Assembly (NCBI GenBank): GCA_003427395.1
Contig: BFEA01000439.1
Span: 303,624-334,371 of the forward strand
DNA: 30,748 bases
Source: Chara braunii
Lineage: Eukaryota > Streptophyta > Charophyceae > Charales > Characeae
Direction of reading: 5' to 3'
The first letter of the stretch is position 1. Each line of letters opens with the position of its first letter. Position numbers and translations under genes: made by a program. Under the pieces are notes generated by a model. The model saw only the letters and a list, made by a program, of their open reading frames with translations. It searched no databases and was not told the DNA's origin. Shown here one piece after another: positions 9,294 through 20,285 of this stretch.

Positions 9294-9524
9294 GTTCCCA
9301 AGTAGTTATTGAAGCAGATGTTTCCATAATAAATTCAACAGTTTTCAAGTTTTCAACCTTGTTAATCAAAGTTCTGCAAACAGGCACTTCCAGATTAATT
9401 GCAACAACCTCGAACGGTTCTGAACTTCACTCTTCAAGATTTGAACAGTCGATGTACAAGGAGCAATTCGAGTTTTGCATTTTTTTCTCATTTTCTTGTT
9501 TGTTGTTTTTCATTATTTTTTCAC

Positions 9525-9780
9525 GAAGCAAATATCACACATCGCCTAATTGTATTCCCGAAGGCCCGCCAGATCTGGGGCAGAGTGGCGGATGTGTGGC
9601 TCGCCCTGATTGGTCTGCCCTTACCGAGCAGACCCTCACAGGTTTCACCAGAATGGCCAAGCAGGAGGAATACCAGTGTGATCTCCGTCACAGACTCAGG
9701 CCTTTGGCACTCTGGATAATACGGAAAAGAAGGTGCCGTGAGGCGATAGACGATAAACAGCAATCATTACGTCAAGCATA
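9525..9780 (+). pseudogene. LINE (non-LTR) reverse transcriptase C-terminal remnant
   Basis: One frame reads ITHRLIVFPKARQIWGRVADVW, which resembles the zf-RVT segment at the C-terminus of plant L1-type reverse transcriptases. A second frame continues the same tail with LRHRLRPLALWIIRKRRCREAIDDK, so at least one frameshift separates the halves. The expected Cys before the PKAR stretch is missing. It aligns with the antisense remnant at 17081-17338 (KARQIWGRVADVW against EATEYWARVSDLW). Catalytic RT and endonuclease domains are absent. Confidence 0.65.
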
Positions 9781-10040
9781 GGAAGAGCTCCTTCGACTGG
9801 TCGAGGCAGTACTGGACCGACAGTAATAGAGCAGAGGAGGAGGTAGAGAGAAACCCGGACAAAGCACAGGCCATCCAGCACAAGTTCCAAGTGAACTCGC
9901 TTGGAGCAGGTAGGATAGCCTTGATATAGAGGAACTGGATCCGATTTGGTTGGCCCCTTAGGCTGGAGCGGTTCCCCACAGATAAGAGGGACCCGGCAGA
10001 CGACACGGTCCATAGTCAATTGGGGTCCAGTTGTTATGGT

Positions 10041-10292
10041 TTGGCAGTGAACTAGTGAATCAGGCTAGGGAGGGTGTCCAAGTGAATAGAGGGACGCGGG
10101 GGATGCTGGACCCGGTTTCTAGCTTTGAAATGAAAGTAATCAGTAAGCTCACTGACTGCGTACGGCTTGGTAGCGAATTAGTGAATCAGGCGAGGGAGGG
10201 TGTCCAGGCGAGTAGATGGATGCGGGGGACGCTGGACCCGATTTCCAGCTTTGAAACGAAAGTAATTAGTAAGCTCACTGACTGCGTACAGC
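10041..10292 (+). repeat. 126-bp tandem repeat with open frame
   Basis: TTGGCAGTGAACTAGTGAATC at 10041 recurs as TTGGTAGCGAATTAGTGAATC at 10167, a 126-bp period. The period is a multiple of three and an open frame (10031-10336) crosses both units, giving two 42-residue repeats with the core SELVNQAREGVQ and SKLTDCV. A third partial echo (GATGCTGGACCTGGTTTCCAGC) lies at 10717-10738. I do not recognise the peptide; it may come from a TE. Confidence 0.8.
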
Positions 10293-10928
10293 CGTCTGGC
10301 TGCGTGCAGAAGCGGCAGGGTGACCATCCAGTGTAGGTTGTGTGGCTATGAATGCTACGTCTCGCACAGCGTGGACAAAAGTGCCCCCCGGGGGTCTCCC
10401 AGGCCGGCTGACGCCGCCAAGTAGGCTAAGGAAGAAAAGGAGGGCACACCGGAGAGCGAAGACAACAGGGTCACCAAGAGTGAGGGCGCAAGGCAGGAGA
10501 ACAGTGGTAATGGTAGCTATGCTCCAGCATAGCGTGCTAGCACAAGGAAGGGTAGGGACGTCACACCGGGTATGCCAGGGGGAAGGTCACAGAGAGCAAC
10601 ATTGCAGAGCAGGGAAGGAACAGTGGTACATCCGACCGAACAGGAAGCAATCAATGCTGCTGTCTCTGGGGCTCCGGGCCATAAGGAGCGCGGGGTGATT
10701 ATTACTGTTGTAAGGGATGCTGGACCTGGTTTCCAGCCGTTATAATGAAAAGGATTTCCTTCTTTTCTTGAAAAAAAAGACCTTTTTATTAGTTTTTAAC
10801 CTTCTGGCATTTTTCTGCTATCAGGCCATTTTCTTGAATGTTCATTGCTTGTCAAGCTCTTATTTCCACAGACTTATCAGAACCTCACTTTTTAGCTTCT
10901 CTTTTTTGCGTTTCATATGTTTTTACAG

Positions 10929-13501
10929 AGTTCAGTGCAACACCACCGCTGCCGCTGCAACAGCAGCAGCAACAGCTGCCACAAAATCAAGTGCTTGTTC
11001 ACAATCAACCACAGCAGTCAATGCAGGGGCATTTGCATCCTCTTCAGGATAGACTGGTGTCTAATGTAGACCAAGATCTGAAGCCTTCACTCTTGGAACA
11101 AATGCAGCATTCTCAAACTCAGCAAAAGCCAGAACAGCAACTGGATCAAGCTCAAGAGTGCAATGAGCAAGTTATCCAAGAACTGCCGCCAAAGGGCATG
11201 GAGTCGGAATTCCAGAAGTGCTGGCCGCAGGCCCAGCAGATGCCTCTAGAGGGGCAGTTTTACGAGCCTCAACCACCAGGATTGTCCATATCCCCAGCCC
11301 ATGACGGCGCACACATTGAGAAATTGGCAGGAAAAGAACTCCAGAAACCTCAGTCCAATGACCAGCTGGCTCACGGAGGGTGTGAGGGAGAAGAACAAAA
11401 GTCCAGAGAGCAGCACAACCATGAGCAGGTGTCAAATGGGTCATGGCATCAGCTGAACGAGTCATTGGATATAGCCGCCGTTCAGGTCCCGAAGCTCCCA
11501 ATACACAAGCAACCTGTAGAGGAGGCATGTGTCTCACAACCTGGACCAGATGCACTACGGGGGCAAAACGTTGCTGAGGAGCAGGGGCAAGAACAGCGGG
11601 AGGAGAACATGGTCATCAGGGAAGTTTTGGTTCACCAGGAGGCATCCGAAGTACACCAGGCTACGGCAAATGAAGCTTTCTCTGAATCTCCGATTGTGGC
11701 CGAGGGGAATGGAGCAGCAGATCAGTCGTTGAGATGTGGAGCACCAGGGCAGGAACGTGAAAAGGAGGAACAAAAGGCCATTGTTGATCAATTGGGAGAA
11801 ACAAGCCAAGATGCTTCCAAAGGTAAGGATGTAGAAGGTAAAGTAACACAGATGGAGGTCGATGGTGTAGCTTTGGACAGCGGTAGTCCTTCGGAAATCA
11901 CAGAGGTAGGAAAGGAGGTGTCGAATCAGCCGTCTTCCGATCCAAAGGTGAAGGTGGAACAGGGCTTGGAAAGCATTGGTCAAAATACAAATGTGTCAGG
12001 CGCAGCATTATCACATGAGAATCAGGGTGGTTTGTCAGGACCTGCGACGCCAAATCAGAATGTCCATCAATCACAATGCCTCTCTCCAGGGCAGCCAAGT
12101 GCATCATCTGGCGAGGGCCAGCTTAGCACTGGCCAAGTTGTAGATCCTCAGAAAAGAGAGCAGCAGTACATCAACCAACGACAATGCTTACTGTGGCTGC
12201 AGCATACAATGAACTGCAATGACAGTGACTGCAAAACCTGTCCAAGAGTGAAACCACTGTTGGCGCATTTGAAGAACTGTCAAACTCAAGGCTGTATGTA
12301 TCAAGGTTGTGCTAAATTCCGACCAGTTTTCCATCATTACCTCAAGTGCAAGGACGAGACATGTCCTGTATGCCCATATGTAAGGCGTTCTCTGTGGAAG
12401 CTGGCACCTTCTGCTGCTTCTGTTGCCGTCGGAGCACATACGTCCTTGTCCAATCCGAGGCCAGTGGTTGTACCTGCAGTGGAAAGCCCCTTGATTCCAC
12501 CTATCCCAGGTAGTTCAACAGGACCTGCGAACAGTGGCTCATTTGTTGTGATGTCCCCATCGTCCCCAGAAGTAACCCAAACTCAACTTCCTCCTGCAAA
12601 GCGTGTGAAGGTCAACGATTCACCCAGTGCAGTATCGACAAAGGCTATTCAGCAACCCTCGGTTCAGACCCAGTTATTGAAGAGTTCGCAGTCAGGGGCT
12701 GGGCAACCTTCACAAGTGCCTTCCATTGGGGCAAGCTCGACTCCTGGATCTGTTTCAAGTCATCCCTTCCAGACTGCGTCACCAGAGTCAAGGCAGTACC
12801 CATCTTTGATGGCAACAGGGCAACCGTCTTCTCACTTCCTGAATTCACAATTCAACAAGCTTACTCCTGGATCATCATCAGCTGCCACCCAGACACTGAA
12901 AGGGGGACGGCCCGGTGCTCGAGGTCCTGTGAAAAATGCCTCCCTGCGGCCAGTGTCATCTAATCATGTGCAGAGCGCAACACAGACAAGCTCAGTCGGT
13001 CTTCCGAACACAGCATCAGGAGAAAGGCGGAATTCTGCAGGGCTTCTCCATCCAAAACTAGAAGGCTCTACCCATCCAAAAATGGAGCCAAGTTCACGCC
13101 TGGTACAGAATAACATTAAACCGGACCTCTCAACATCAATGCAATTAAAGGCTGAGCCCATCATGTCTTCCAGCAGGACAACCTCAGTAGGCAGCCAGCT
13201 GCATGCCAAGCAAGAACGAATGAGTCAAGTCAAGGCGGATTCATCTCAGAGCAGCAAGGGGGGGGTTCCCAGTTCAAGAGCAAACACAGCGCTCAGCAGC
13301 TCGAGCAGCAGCTTGGACGGCAAGAAGAAGTTGGCAGTGGGCAACATAAGCGACAGCAGCTTGGGTCAAGGGGCCATAGTGCCACAACCTACTCAGCAAA
13401 AGCCTGCGAAGCCTAAAGTGCCTGGCATTTCCCTGACTGAATTGTTCACTGCTGAGCAAATAGGAGAACATATAAGGGGCTTGAGGCAGTGGGTTGGACA
13501 G
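10929..13501 (+). CDS. HAC: HAC histone acetyltransferase, exon with TAZ zinc finger
   Basis: The exon opens in frame with the Q-rich exon and continues Q- and E-rich to about 12150. A complete TAZ finger follows (about 12176-12415). Its three HCCC zinc sites are all present: HTMNCNDSDCKTC, HLKNCQTQGCMYQGC and HYLKCKDETCPVC. TAZ domains bind activation domains of transcription factors. PPAKRVKVN (12590-12616) looks like a monopartite nuclear localisation signal. A Ser/Thr/Pro-rich linker with several KxE motifs (13055-13165) comes next. The exon ends GISLTELFTAEQIGEHIRGL then RQWVGQ, a stretch I recognise from plant HAC proteins just before the RING-like module. The donor GTATGA follows the last Gln codon (phase 0). 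Alternative acceptors a few bases away would break the frame. Confidence 0.92.
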
Positions 13502-15650
13502 GTATGAAATATGTGCATGTTGAGAGTGTCTGTCAGCAAGGGTAGACGGGGAAAGGTGATGGGAAGAACAACAACAAGTGAACGTGACAAGAGGGCGCCA
13601 AATCTATGGAGTGGGATATGAAGTCTGTCTTTTTTCTGTTTTGTTTTTTATTTTCTTTTTCTTCTTTGCCTTTCAACCCCAATGTGCATGCAACTCACTT
13701 GAGAGTCAGTGCCTGCTACAGCTTACACAAACCTATTTGAATTGATATTGATGATGAAGGTAGGTAATGACAGTGATAATGACTGTGAGATTGAAATGAC
13801 AGTCATGGTAAGACATTGAATTTTGTAGGGTGAAATACGACAATGAAGCACGATGACGATGATGAACGACGTAGATGCACTGGTGTGACGACTTCGGGTC
13901 CCGGTAAGGAGGAGGAGAACAGGAAGTTCTTGATAGGCAAAGGTCCTGGCTACTGGTAATAGCTGAGTGCTTAATGGCCTCTGGCGGGTCATGATCTTCT
14001 GCTGATGGCACTGTCTGTCCGACAAAGGTATTTTGCAGGCACTGTAGGGTGGGGGTACATAACTGTTTCATGAAAAGGCGGGTGTCGGTGGCAATAAACA
14101 GCATTTGGTAACCCCGGAAAACCATCAAAATTTCTATATTGAAATGGCCCACTGATTTCCAGGATCATTTGACGAGTTCAGTCACTGCAACGAAGCAGAC
14201 CCTGGGACCTGGACTTAGACACCTTGTAGGCTTGACTTGCAGTAATTGCGAAACCCAAGCAGCTGCTGCAGGATACTTTCCTTTCTGAAAGCGATCCAGC
14301 ATATGACCTTCAGATTCTAGTTTTGCAGTCAGTTTGCAGTCAGGCTAGCGGTTCATGAAGGGGTATGTAGTAATATATCCAAGGCATTCCGCTTTGCAGA
14401 CCACTCGCCAAATGTCAACATTTTGAAGGTATCTGGACTGAGGTCATGTTCAGATCCGTTCACAATGTTGGCATTTGATGAGTGGTGCGGTGAAGCCCAT
14501 TAGGGAAGTTGATAGCCGAGCTGTGTAACATGTCACAAAATTCGCAAAGTTGCTGTGGCACCCTCTCAGCAAGTTTGTTTAGACATCCAGCAGTACCAAA
14601 AAAGAGCGAGGCTGAATACTCACTGTGTGTATAAAATGTATGCCTAAGAAGTTTTCCCTTTGGGGGTGTCTGCAGCCCGGGGTACCCGGGCATGAGAGGA
14701 GCTCAGATCTGGGCAATTTTTTCAGTGTTGTCCACTAAGCTGGGGAAAAGGGGGTTGTAAAGGGGTTCAGAGGGGTGTGCCTTGGTCTAATTTTGTTAAT
14801 TTGCTTTCTATCTGCGATCCGGTAAGGACGTCGGAGGTGAATCTCAGCTAACGATTTGTTTTTCCCACTTCTTTTTTGTTGGTTTTTTGCACTGGGGCTG
14901 TGCGGTACCATGCCAAGGGGTCATGCCCGGCCAGGCATCTGTGTGTGCCCAGGCACTGGGTGGAGGCTAGGGCATGCAAAAAAAATATGTGCCTAATCAT
15001 ATTATTGGACATCAGCAAGAGTGGAAATGCAAAACACGAGGAATATGACAAAGTGAAGATCAGAAGAGGTGAGAAATTGAGAGGGGAACAACCAAAAGAG
15101 AGCGAATGGATCACACCAAAGTTACAGGAAGAAGTACAATTATCATAAGAAGATGCTGTTCAGGACAGAGATGATGTTGTGAAGCACGCCATGCACATGG
15201 TGGAGGAAGCGGTAACAAAGACATGGGAGAGGATGGTGAATGAGAGGTCAAAGAGGAAGAAGAAGAAGAAGAAGAAGAAGAAGAAGAAGGTGATGACGGC
15301 AAAAGCAAGATGGAAAAATGCCCCAGCCATGTGGAAGAATGATTGAGAACATATACCAAAGAAATCTGTTGATAATGTGGGTTAGAGAACTAGAACGACA
15401 CTGGGTTTTGTGAATGCTGTGCATGGCGAATGTGCAAGCTGCATTGACGCCGATTGCCATGTGCGGAAAATGCGTGGCAGATGCACAAACTGTTCTAGTG
15501 AAGACTTGTCTGGAAAACAGTTTGTCAGCAGCGTTAGGCTTTGACGAGATCCTGAGTATGGGTGTGGTTGGTTTTGAATTTGTGCATGTGTTTGTATGTT
15601 TTGTCATTTTGTTTGATGGGGGAGGGTGGTTGTGGTTGGGGATGTTGAAG
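13502..15650 (+). other. HAC intron (phase 0, 2,149 bp)
   Basis: It lies between the donor GTATGA and an acceptor ending AAG|AGC. It holds a (GAA)n tract at 15252-15290. Otherwise I see no gene or element; open frames on either strand (for example 13733-14152 on the - strand) have no recognisable domain. Confidence 0.8.
15252..15290 (+). repeat. (GAA)n microsatellite
   Basis: Around twelve AAG/GAA units, purine-only on the + strand. Confidence 0.95.
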
Positions 15651-15947
15651 AGCAAGGCCAAGGCAGCGCAGAACATCGTGCCTGATGACAAGATCAGTGA
15701 GAATGCCTGCCGTCTCTGTGCAGTGGAGAAACTGGCGTTCGAGCCACCTCCACTGTACTGCACGGCCTGCGGTGCACGAGTTAAACGGAATGCCTCCTAT
15801 TGGGCCGTTTCGACAGGGTCAGAGACAAATAATATCTTTTGTGTGACCTGCTACAACGACGCCAAGAGTGACACGTTGGAAATAGAAGGCGGATCATGTC
15901 CCAAGAGCAAGCTTGTGAAGAAGAAGAATGAAGAAACTGAGGAAGCG
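15651..15947 (+). CDS. HAC: HAC histone acetyltransferase, RING-like exon
   Basis: Exactly 99 codons with phase 0 at both ends; it continues WVGQ with SKAKAAQN as in plant HACs. Cys pairs are visible in ENACRLCAVEKL, PPLYCTACGARVKRN and NIFCVTCYND. This matches the RING-like (DUF902-type) part of the p300/CBP core, which packs against and regulates the HAT domain (family knowledge). The C-terminal end is Lys/Glu-rich (LVKKKNEETEEA). The donor is GCG|GTGAGA. The preceding frame from 15414 is open by chance but lacks conservation, so I start at the AG acceptor at 15649-15650. Confidence 0.92.
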
Positions 15948-17080
15948 GTGAGATATCTCTTTTCCCTTGTCCTCACTGTACTTGTCTACTTGTATTCCTT
16001 GCACTTTCAGTTGCCACCTCTCTCCAGCTCTCTCTATCAGTCCCAACCTCTCTCTCCCTGTGTCTGACTGCTCTCATCTGTCTATCTCCCAGGCCTCCTG
16101 CCCATCAGCCCGCCTGCCTGTCTTGGCTGCATGAGATGGGGTTTCACCAACAACCTGAGAGTATTGTGTTCCATTGGTATGTACCTTTCTTTTTCTTCAT
16201 TAGACAAGTCCTAATGGCCCCGAGTACTGAAAAAGAGTTGATGGGCACCTTTCATATCACAGGTTGTACTAAAGACGTTGGGATATATCTGCTCTCTCAA
16301 ACAGTAGTCCATTGTTCTTTCATTCATGTTCGTTCACTCCTGATTGTATCGCTTCGTCGGGTTGATCGGCTGCTGGGTGTTCTGTAATCCGAGCGAGGTA
16401 TCGGAGTTGTGCCTGTCCTTCCACCTTAAAGCACCAGTACATCCGAGCGTCTTTTTGCCTAGGCGGTTTTCCCCTGCATGCCGAGCTTTGCAGAAATGCC
16501 AGCACGGCGTTGTCGGCCCCCCCAAAAAAAAATAAAAATAAAACAGGTACCTTACGGCCCTGGCGCCATTTCCATACTGGGGATCATCAGCCCGGGTCCT
16601 ATTCCACCGGCAAGTCAGAATACAATATTACATCATGAAATGCACTCACGCGTCCTTCCGGCCGGCCGATGTAACCCTGACCAGCATTGTTTACTCCAGC
16701 ATCATGGAGGATTGACTGTCAGCTTGCCTCACTTCCACTATTCGTCTCAGGTCCAGTGCATGAACCTGTCAGATAAATGATAAAGAGCAAGAAAGGTAAA
16801 AGACGCTACGGAATATGCAATCTCGGAATTTGCCCTTCAATATTATGTGGCCTGTGATGGATCTTGCCCTTCTGCTGGCTGAGATCTCTGCCTTCTCCAC
16901 CCTGCTTCTGAGTTGTGCCAGTCTTTCCACCGTATGCGAACATCATTTATCTCTGCTACTTTGCCCCCTCCAAGCCACACCTAGAGAAGGTGAATTTTGC
17001 CTTGATTCTTCTCTGTTGCTCTTCGTCATCTGGCATGGAGTGTCTCGTCTTATGCCATTTACAAAGAAGCACTACCTAAA

Positions 17081-17840
17081 TCAAGGTCCTTGTTTCCGCC
17101 CATACCTTCTCCCTTGAAGTTGAGAGTCCCTCAATTCCTTCCAGATGGACCACAGCATTACCTTTCTGATCATTCCGAACCACTTTTTCTGTGTCTTGTG
17201 GAATTGAGCTGGTATGTTAGTCCATAGGAGTTGGATGGGGTTTTCAGGGAGGGGAGTCGAGAAGAGGGAGTCCCAGAGATCGGAGACCCTCGCCCAATAT
17301 TCCGTCGCCTCTCTACAGCGTATCAGGCAATGTAGCATATCTTCTGGTTCATTCTCTGAACATACCGCGCATAACTCCGAACTGTTAGGATCATTCTTAC
17401 TTCTTCTGATATGCAGCCATTGGAGGCTTCTGATTTTGACCGGTCATCTGTTAGGATCATTCTTACTTCTTCTGATATGGAGCCATTGGAGCCAGGTTGA
17501 GGATTCGCTCAGCAACTGCTTCCAGCCTTCTGGGATGCAGTTGATAATGGATTGTAGATTCTCGTCTCGACGGTGACATCCTTTGAGCTGGGAGGCAAGT
17601 TCCTGTGCTGTCACCCAGTCATTCTCCTCGTTCCACAGATGGCTCACTTTCCCAAACCCCGTGTTTGATCCACGATAACCATCTCCGTCCTCTAGGCTTA
17701 AGGGATAGTTGGTGATCACTTTCGTCTCTCACCCACGGATTACCAAACAGGGGTTGCCTCAGTACCTCGTCTTTGGATTTGGGTCTATCCAGCTTCTTCG
17801 GCACGACTTCCTGCCATCTCCTTCCTCTAGGCTTAAGGCA
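17081..17840 (-). pseudogene. Antisense LINE (L1-type) reverse transcriptase C-terminal remnant
   Basis: Read on the - strand, a frame near 17800-17640 gives QPLFGNPWVRDESDHQLSL then SWIKHGVW. The next frame continues toward a zinc-binding tail with CAVCSENEPEDMLHCLIRCR (CxxC...HxxxxC, zf-RVT-like) and EYWARVSDLW, then LWSIWKELRDSQ. This order is typical of the region downstream of the RT catalytic core in plant L1 elements. At least two frame changes and stops break it, and no catalytic YxDD box is in the window. A 66-bp duplication lies inside it (17385-17494). It resembles the + strand remnant at 9525-9780, so the same LINE lineage inserted at least twice. Confidence 0.72.
17385..17494. 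repeat. 66-bp direct duplication inside the LINE remnant
   Basis: GTTAGGATCATTCTTACTTC starts at 17385 and again at 17451. The following bases match through CCATTGGAG with one substitution (TGCAGCC/TGGAGCC). The 66-bp period preserves the reading frame. Confidence 0.88.
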
Positions 17841-18463
17841 AGTTCCTATTCTTTATTTTATTTTGTTTTCTTTTTTTCTTTCGGGTGGTGCTGCCTGCCA
17901 TTTTGGTCCGGTAGCACTGTTCATCTGAATTTTTCAGAATGACTCGTTATTTATTCTCAACTTCTCAAGTTTGGCTACGTGGTGTACTTGTGGTTTAAGC
18001 TGAATCCTCGAACGTTAGGCACCTTGTGTCTTGTAAGCCAGACTGTCTTTTAACTTTGCCAGCATTTCCTGTTTGATGCATGACTGTTCTGAAATCGAGA
18101 TTTAAACTTCCCTCAGTTGAAACTGAATCTCTGCCTCAATCATGACCTTGGTGGATGCCCAAACTCTATCATGTGGATTCACGGGGCCGTCCAGAGTTCT
18201 GCTGCATCTTCCCTTCTGTATGGCCCACAGAAGGCGGATGGAAGAGGAAGAAGATCAACAGTAATAGACCCTTTGCCAAGAAAAGGTAATGAAAGGACGT
18301 AAAACGAAATTTAATTAAAAATGTCCTTTTGGGATATCTGTTAGATTTCAATGACATGGCGCTTATGCAAGGCCGGATAAAAAACAGAGTTAAAAAAATG
18401 GTGTTTGCCACTGTTTGGTCGAGTCCTTGTTGGTCCGGAGTTTCATCATGATCCATGCTACAG

Positions 18464-18510
18464 GGTGTCGCTCCACCACCCACCACATGCACGAAGGACA
18501 AAAGTTTGCG
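18464..18510 (+). repeat. MITE-like family fragment
   Basis: GTGTCGCTCCACCACCCACCACATGCACGAAGGACAAAAG corresponds to the left end of copy A; the right part is missing. Confidence 0.5.
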
Positions 18511-19027
18511 AAAGTCCCTAATGGGTAGTTGAAAGTCCTCAATTGAGGCAATGAACTGGTGTGGCCATCCCGCTCCCTTAGTAAGATCTGGTCCTTGTGA
18601 TTAGCGTAGTGCTAAGAGGAAGGGGGTTGAGCTTCGTGGTATTGCGTCGAAGGGAGGCCCACTTGGGAAGACTAACTACGCTTATAGATGCAACATGGTT
18701 CATATACATAGCATGATAGGCCTCTAAGACTATGATAAATGCGGTCTAGTGGGTCTAGAGTCCACTGTTCATCGAGCCAAGGGTTGTTGGCAGCATAATG
18801 ATTCGGGGGGAGGTTACCCCCAAGGGACTGGGTACGAAGAGTTCCCCTCCTGCCTTGGGACGGCAATCCTCAACTGAGTGCACTGAACAGGGGTCTGAGG
18901 CTCACAAGCCGGGATGAAAAGTGCCTAAGGAGTTGTGTATGTATAGGGAAGGGTGTGAGGGAATTACAATGACCAGTCACACCCAGGCTGGCTGTGCCAT
19001 AGAAAGCCTGATCCTACCACCCGCAAC

Positions 19028-19543
19028 CCCTTCAGCAGGGTCGCATCCCTGCCGACCGCCGACCCCGACCGCCGACTGTATTGCAGCCGACCAGTAGGGC
19101 TGACCAGTCGACGGTCTGCTGACCAGTCAAAAAACAACCATCCACTGATTTTTTTCCAAATCTGAGTTGGGGGCTGTACTGTGCTTGCTGAGTACAGCCC
19201 AAATCCGCTGAGAAACGTTTGGGGATGGGGGGGGTATGTGGGGGGGGTTGGGGTTGGAGTATAGGGGGGGCATAGTGGTGTATAGGGGATATATAGGGGG
19301 TATTGGGGGGGGTAATGAGGGTGTTGGGGGTGGTTCAGGGGTGTCGGGGGGGTTGTATGGGGTTATTGGGGGCCGCTATGGGGGTGGTGGTGGTGTTATT
19401 AGGGGTTCTGGAGCCTTTTTTTTTTTTTTGCGGGGTGGGGACGACCCCCCACTGGTAGGTGCCGACCATCTGATCGGTCGGTGGGTCGGGCCCTGACCAG
19501 TCAAGGGCCGCCGACCGTTGGGGGGTGCAACCCTGCCCTTCAT
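19028..19543. mobile_element. hAT-like non-autonomous DNA transposon with 8-bp target-site duplication
   Basis: The element proper is 19036-19535 (500 bp). It begins CAGGGTCGCATCCC and ends GGGGGTGCAACCCTG. The reverse complement of the end, CAGGGTTGCACCCCC, matches the start at most positions. The flanks are CCCTTCAG (19028-19035) and CCCTTCAT (19536-19543), identical in 7 of 8 bases. CAGGG termini with 8-bp duplications are the hallmark of the hAT superfamily. Subterminal CCGACC/GGTCGG motifs cluster at both ends, possibly as transposase-binding sites (inference). The middle is a strand-biased G-rich tract. There is no transposase frame. A truncated relative is at 7201-7585. Confidence 0.85.
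19213..19425 (+). repeat. G-run tract inside the hAT-like element
   Basis: Many runs of 4-9 G are separated by short T/A/TAT spacers on the + strand, ending in a T-run. The truncated copy has the same organisation at about 7402-7560. The pattern allows G-quadruplex formation. Confidence 0.8.
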
Positions 19544-19560
19544 TAGAAAATAGAAAAAAA

Positions 19561-19627
19561 TATGCCAATGTTGTAGTGAAAGATTCATTCTCATTTTGCA
19601 CATTCGGTCAGTGGTGGAGCGAGGCCC
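19561..19627 (+). repeat. MITE-like family fragment (right end)
   Basis: AAAGATTCATTCTCATTTTGCACATTCGG followed by GTGGTGGAGCGAGGCCC matches the right half and terminus of copy A. It sits 18 bp beyond the hAT-like target-site duplication. The left half is absent. Confidence 0.62.
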
Positions 19628-20006
19628 ATGATCTTTTAATCTTTCCAATTATTGAGAAACTTTTCTGAGGCAGCTTCCGGCGTAAAGAGATCTGCTCTGG
19701 ATTGCAAAAGTGAGCACCGTCAGTTCTGTCAGCTTTCGTGTGATATATCGTGCCTGTATAAAGTGTTGAGGAATGTATCCATGAGTGTATGATACTGCAG
19801 GTTTTTATGTCTGTTGTTAGTTGAACCAGGAACAGAAAGCCTACGGACAATGAGTCTTCAACTGAACCGGGCATAGAAGGCCTGTGGACAGTCATTCTTC
19901 AACTGAATGACGTACCGGAAGTCCATGACTGCAATCATTCGTCTTTCGCGACGTAGAGTCTGATCTTTGGCGACCTTGTTGTTGAGATTGTGGTTGTGTA
20001 CTCCAG

Positions 20007-20285
20007 TGGGTGCAATGCGACAAGTGCGAGAAATGGCAGCATCAGATCTGTGCTTTGTTCAATGGTCGTCGGAATGAAGGTGGTGATGCTGAGTACACAT
20101 GCCCGGACTGTTGCATGGTGGAGATGGAGAGGGGTGAAAGGAAGCCGCTGTCATCATCAGCAGTCCTTGGTGCAAAAGACTTGCCCAGGACGGCACTGAG
20201 TGACTATCTGGAAAAGAGGCTAGCAAATTCACTGAAGAGGGAGGCTGTTGAGAGGGCTCGGCATTTTGGGATTTCGATTGATGAG
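20007..20285 (+). CDS. HAC: HAC histone acetyltransferase, PHD finger and HAT-domain start
   Basis: Ninety-three codons in phase 0, between CTCCAG|TGG and GAG|GTATGG. The PHD finger reads [20 protein letters not shown] then a spacer and YTCPDCC, with the zinc ligands CxxC...H..C...CxxC in order. Family knowledge: in p300/CBP the RING and PHD form one module next to the HAT domain. After [15 protein letters not shown] the segment [13 protein letters not shown] matches the beginning of the KAT11 domain, so the exon ends a few dozen residues into the catalytic domain. The next expected block (acetyl-CoA-binding fold) was not found in 20286-30748. The gene is therefore incomplete here by position, not by an observed lesion. 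Confidence 0.93.

Larger units (their letters stand above)
6485..10928 (+). other. HAC intron (phase 1, 4,444 bp)
   Basis: The donor GTAAGT at 6485 and the acceptor TTTTTACAG ending at 10928 restore a Glu codon across the junction. The intron holds the repeats and TE fragments listed separately. 6485-7010, 8210-8420, 9300-9525 and 10300-10710 contain nothing I recognise. The open frame at 10342-10698 has no recognisable domain. Confidence 0.85.
15948..20006 (+). other. HAC intron (phase 0, 4,059 bp)
   Basis: Bounded by GTGAGA and an acceptor CTCCAG before TGG. It contains an antisense LINE remnant (17081-17840), a MITE fragment (18464-18510), the complete hAT-like element (19036-19535) and another MITE fragment (19561-19627). 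15948-17080, 17850-18460, 18511-19027 and 19630-20000 show nothing I can name. Confidence 0.82.

Noticed and set aside
10342-10698. 118-residue basic frame
   Set aside because: No recognisable domain, the starting context is weak, and it lies inside the phase-verified HAC intron; it may be TE debris.
13733-14152. 139-residue frame on the - strand in the second HAC intron
   Set aside because: No motif recognised and the composition looks random.
15414-15650. N-terminal extension of the RING-like exon frame
   Set aside because: The frame is open by chance; the AG acceptor at 15649-15650 joins WVGQ directly to SKAKA as in plant HACs.
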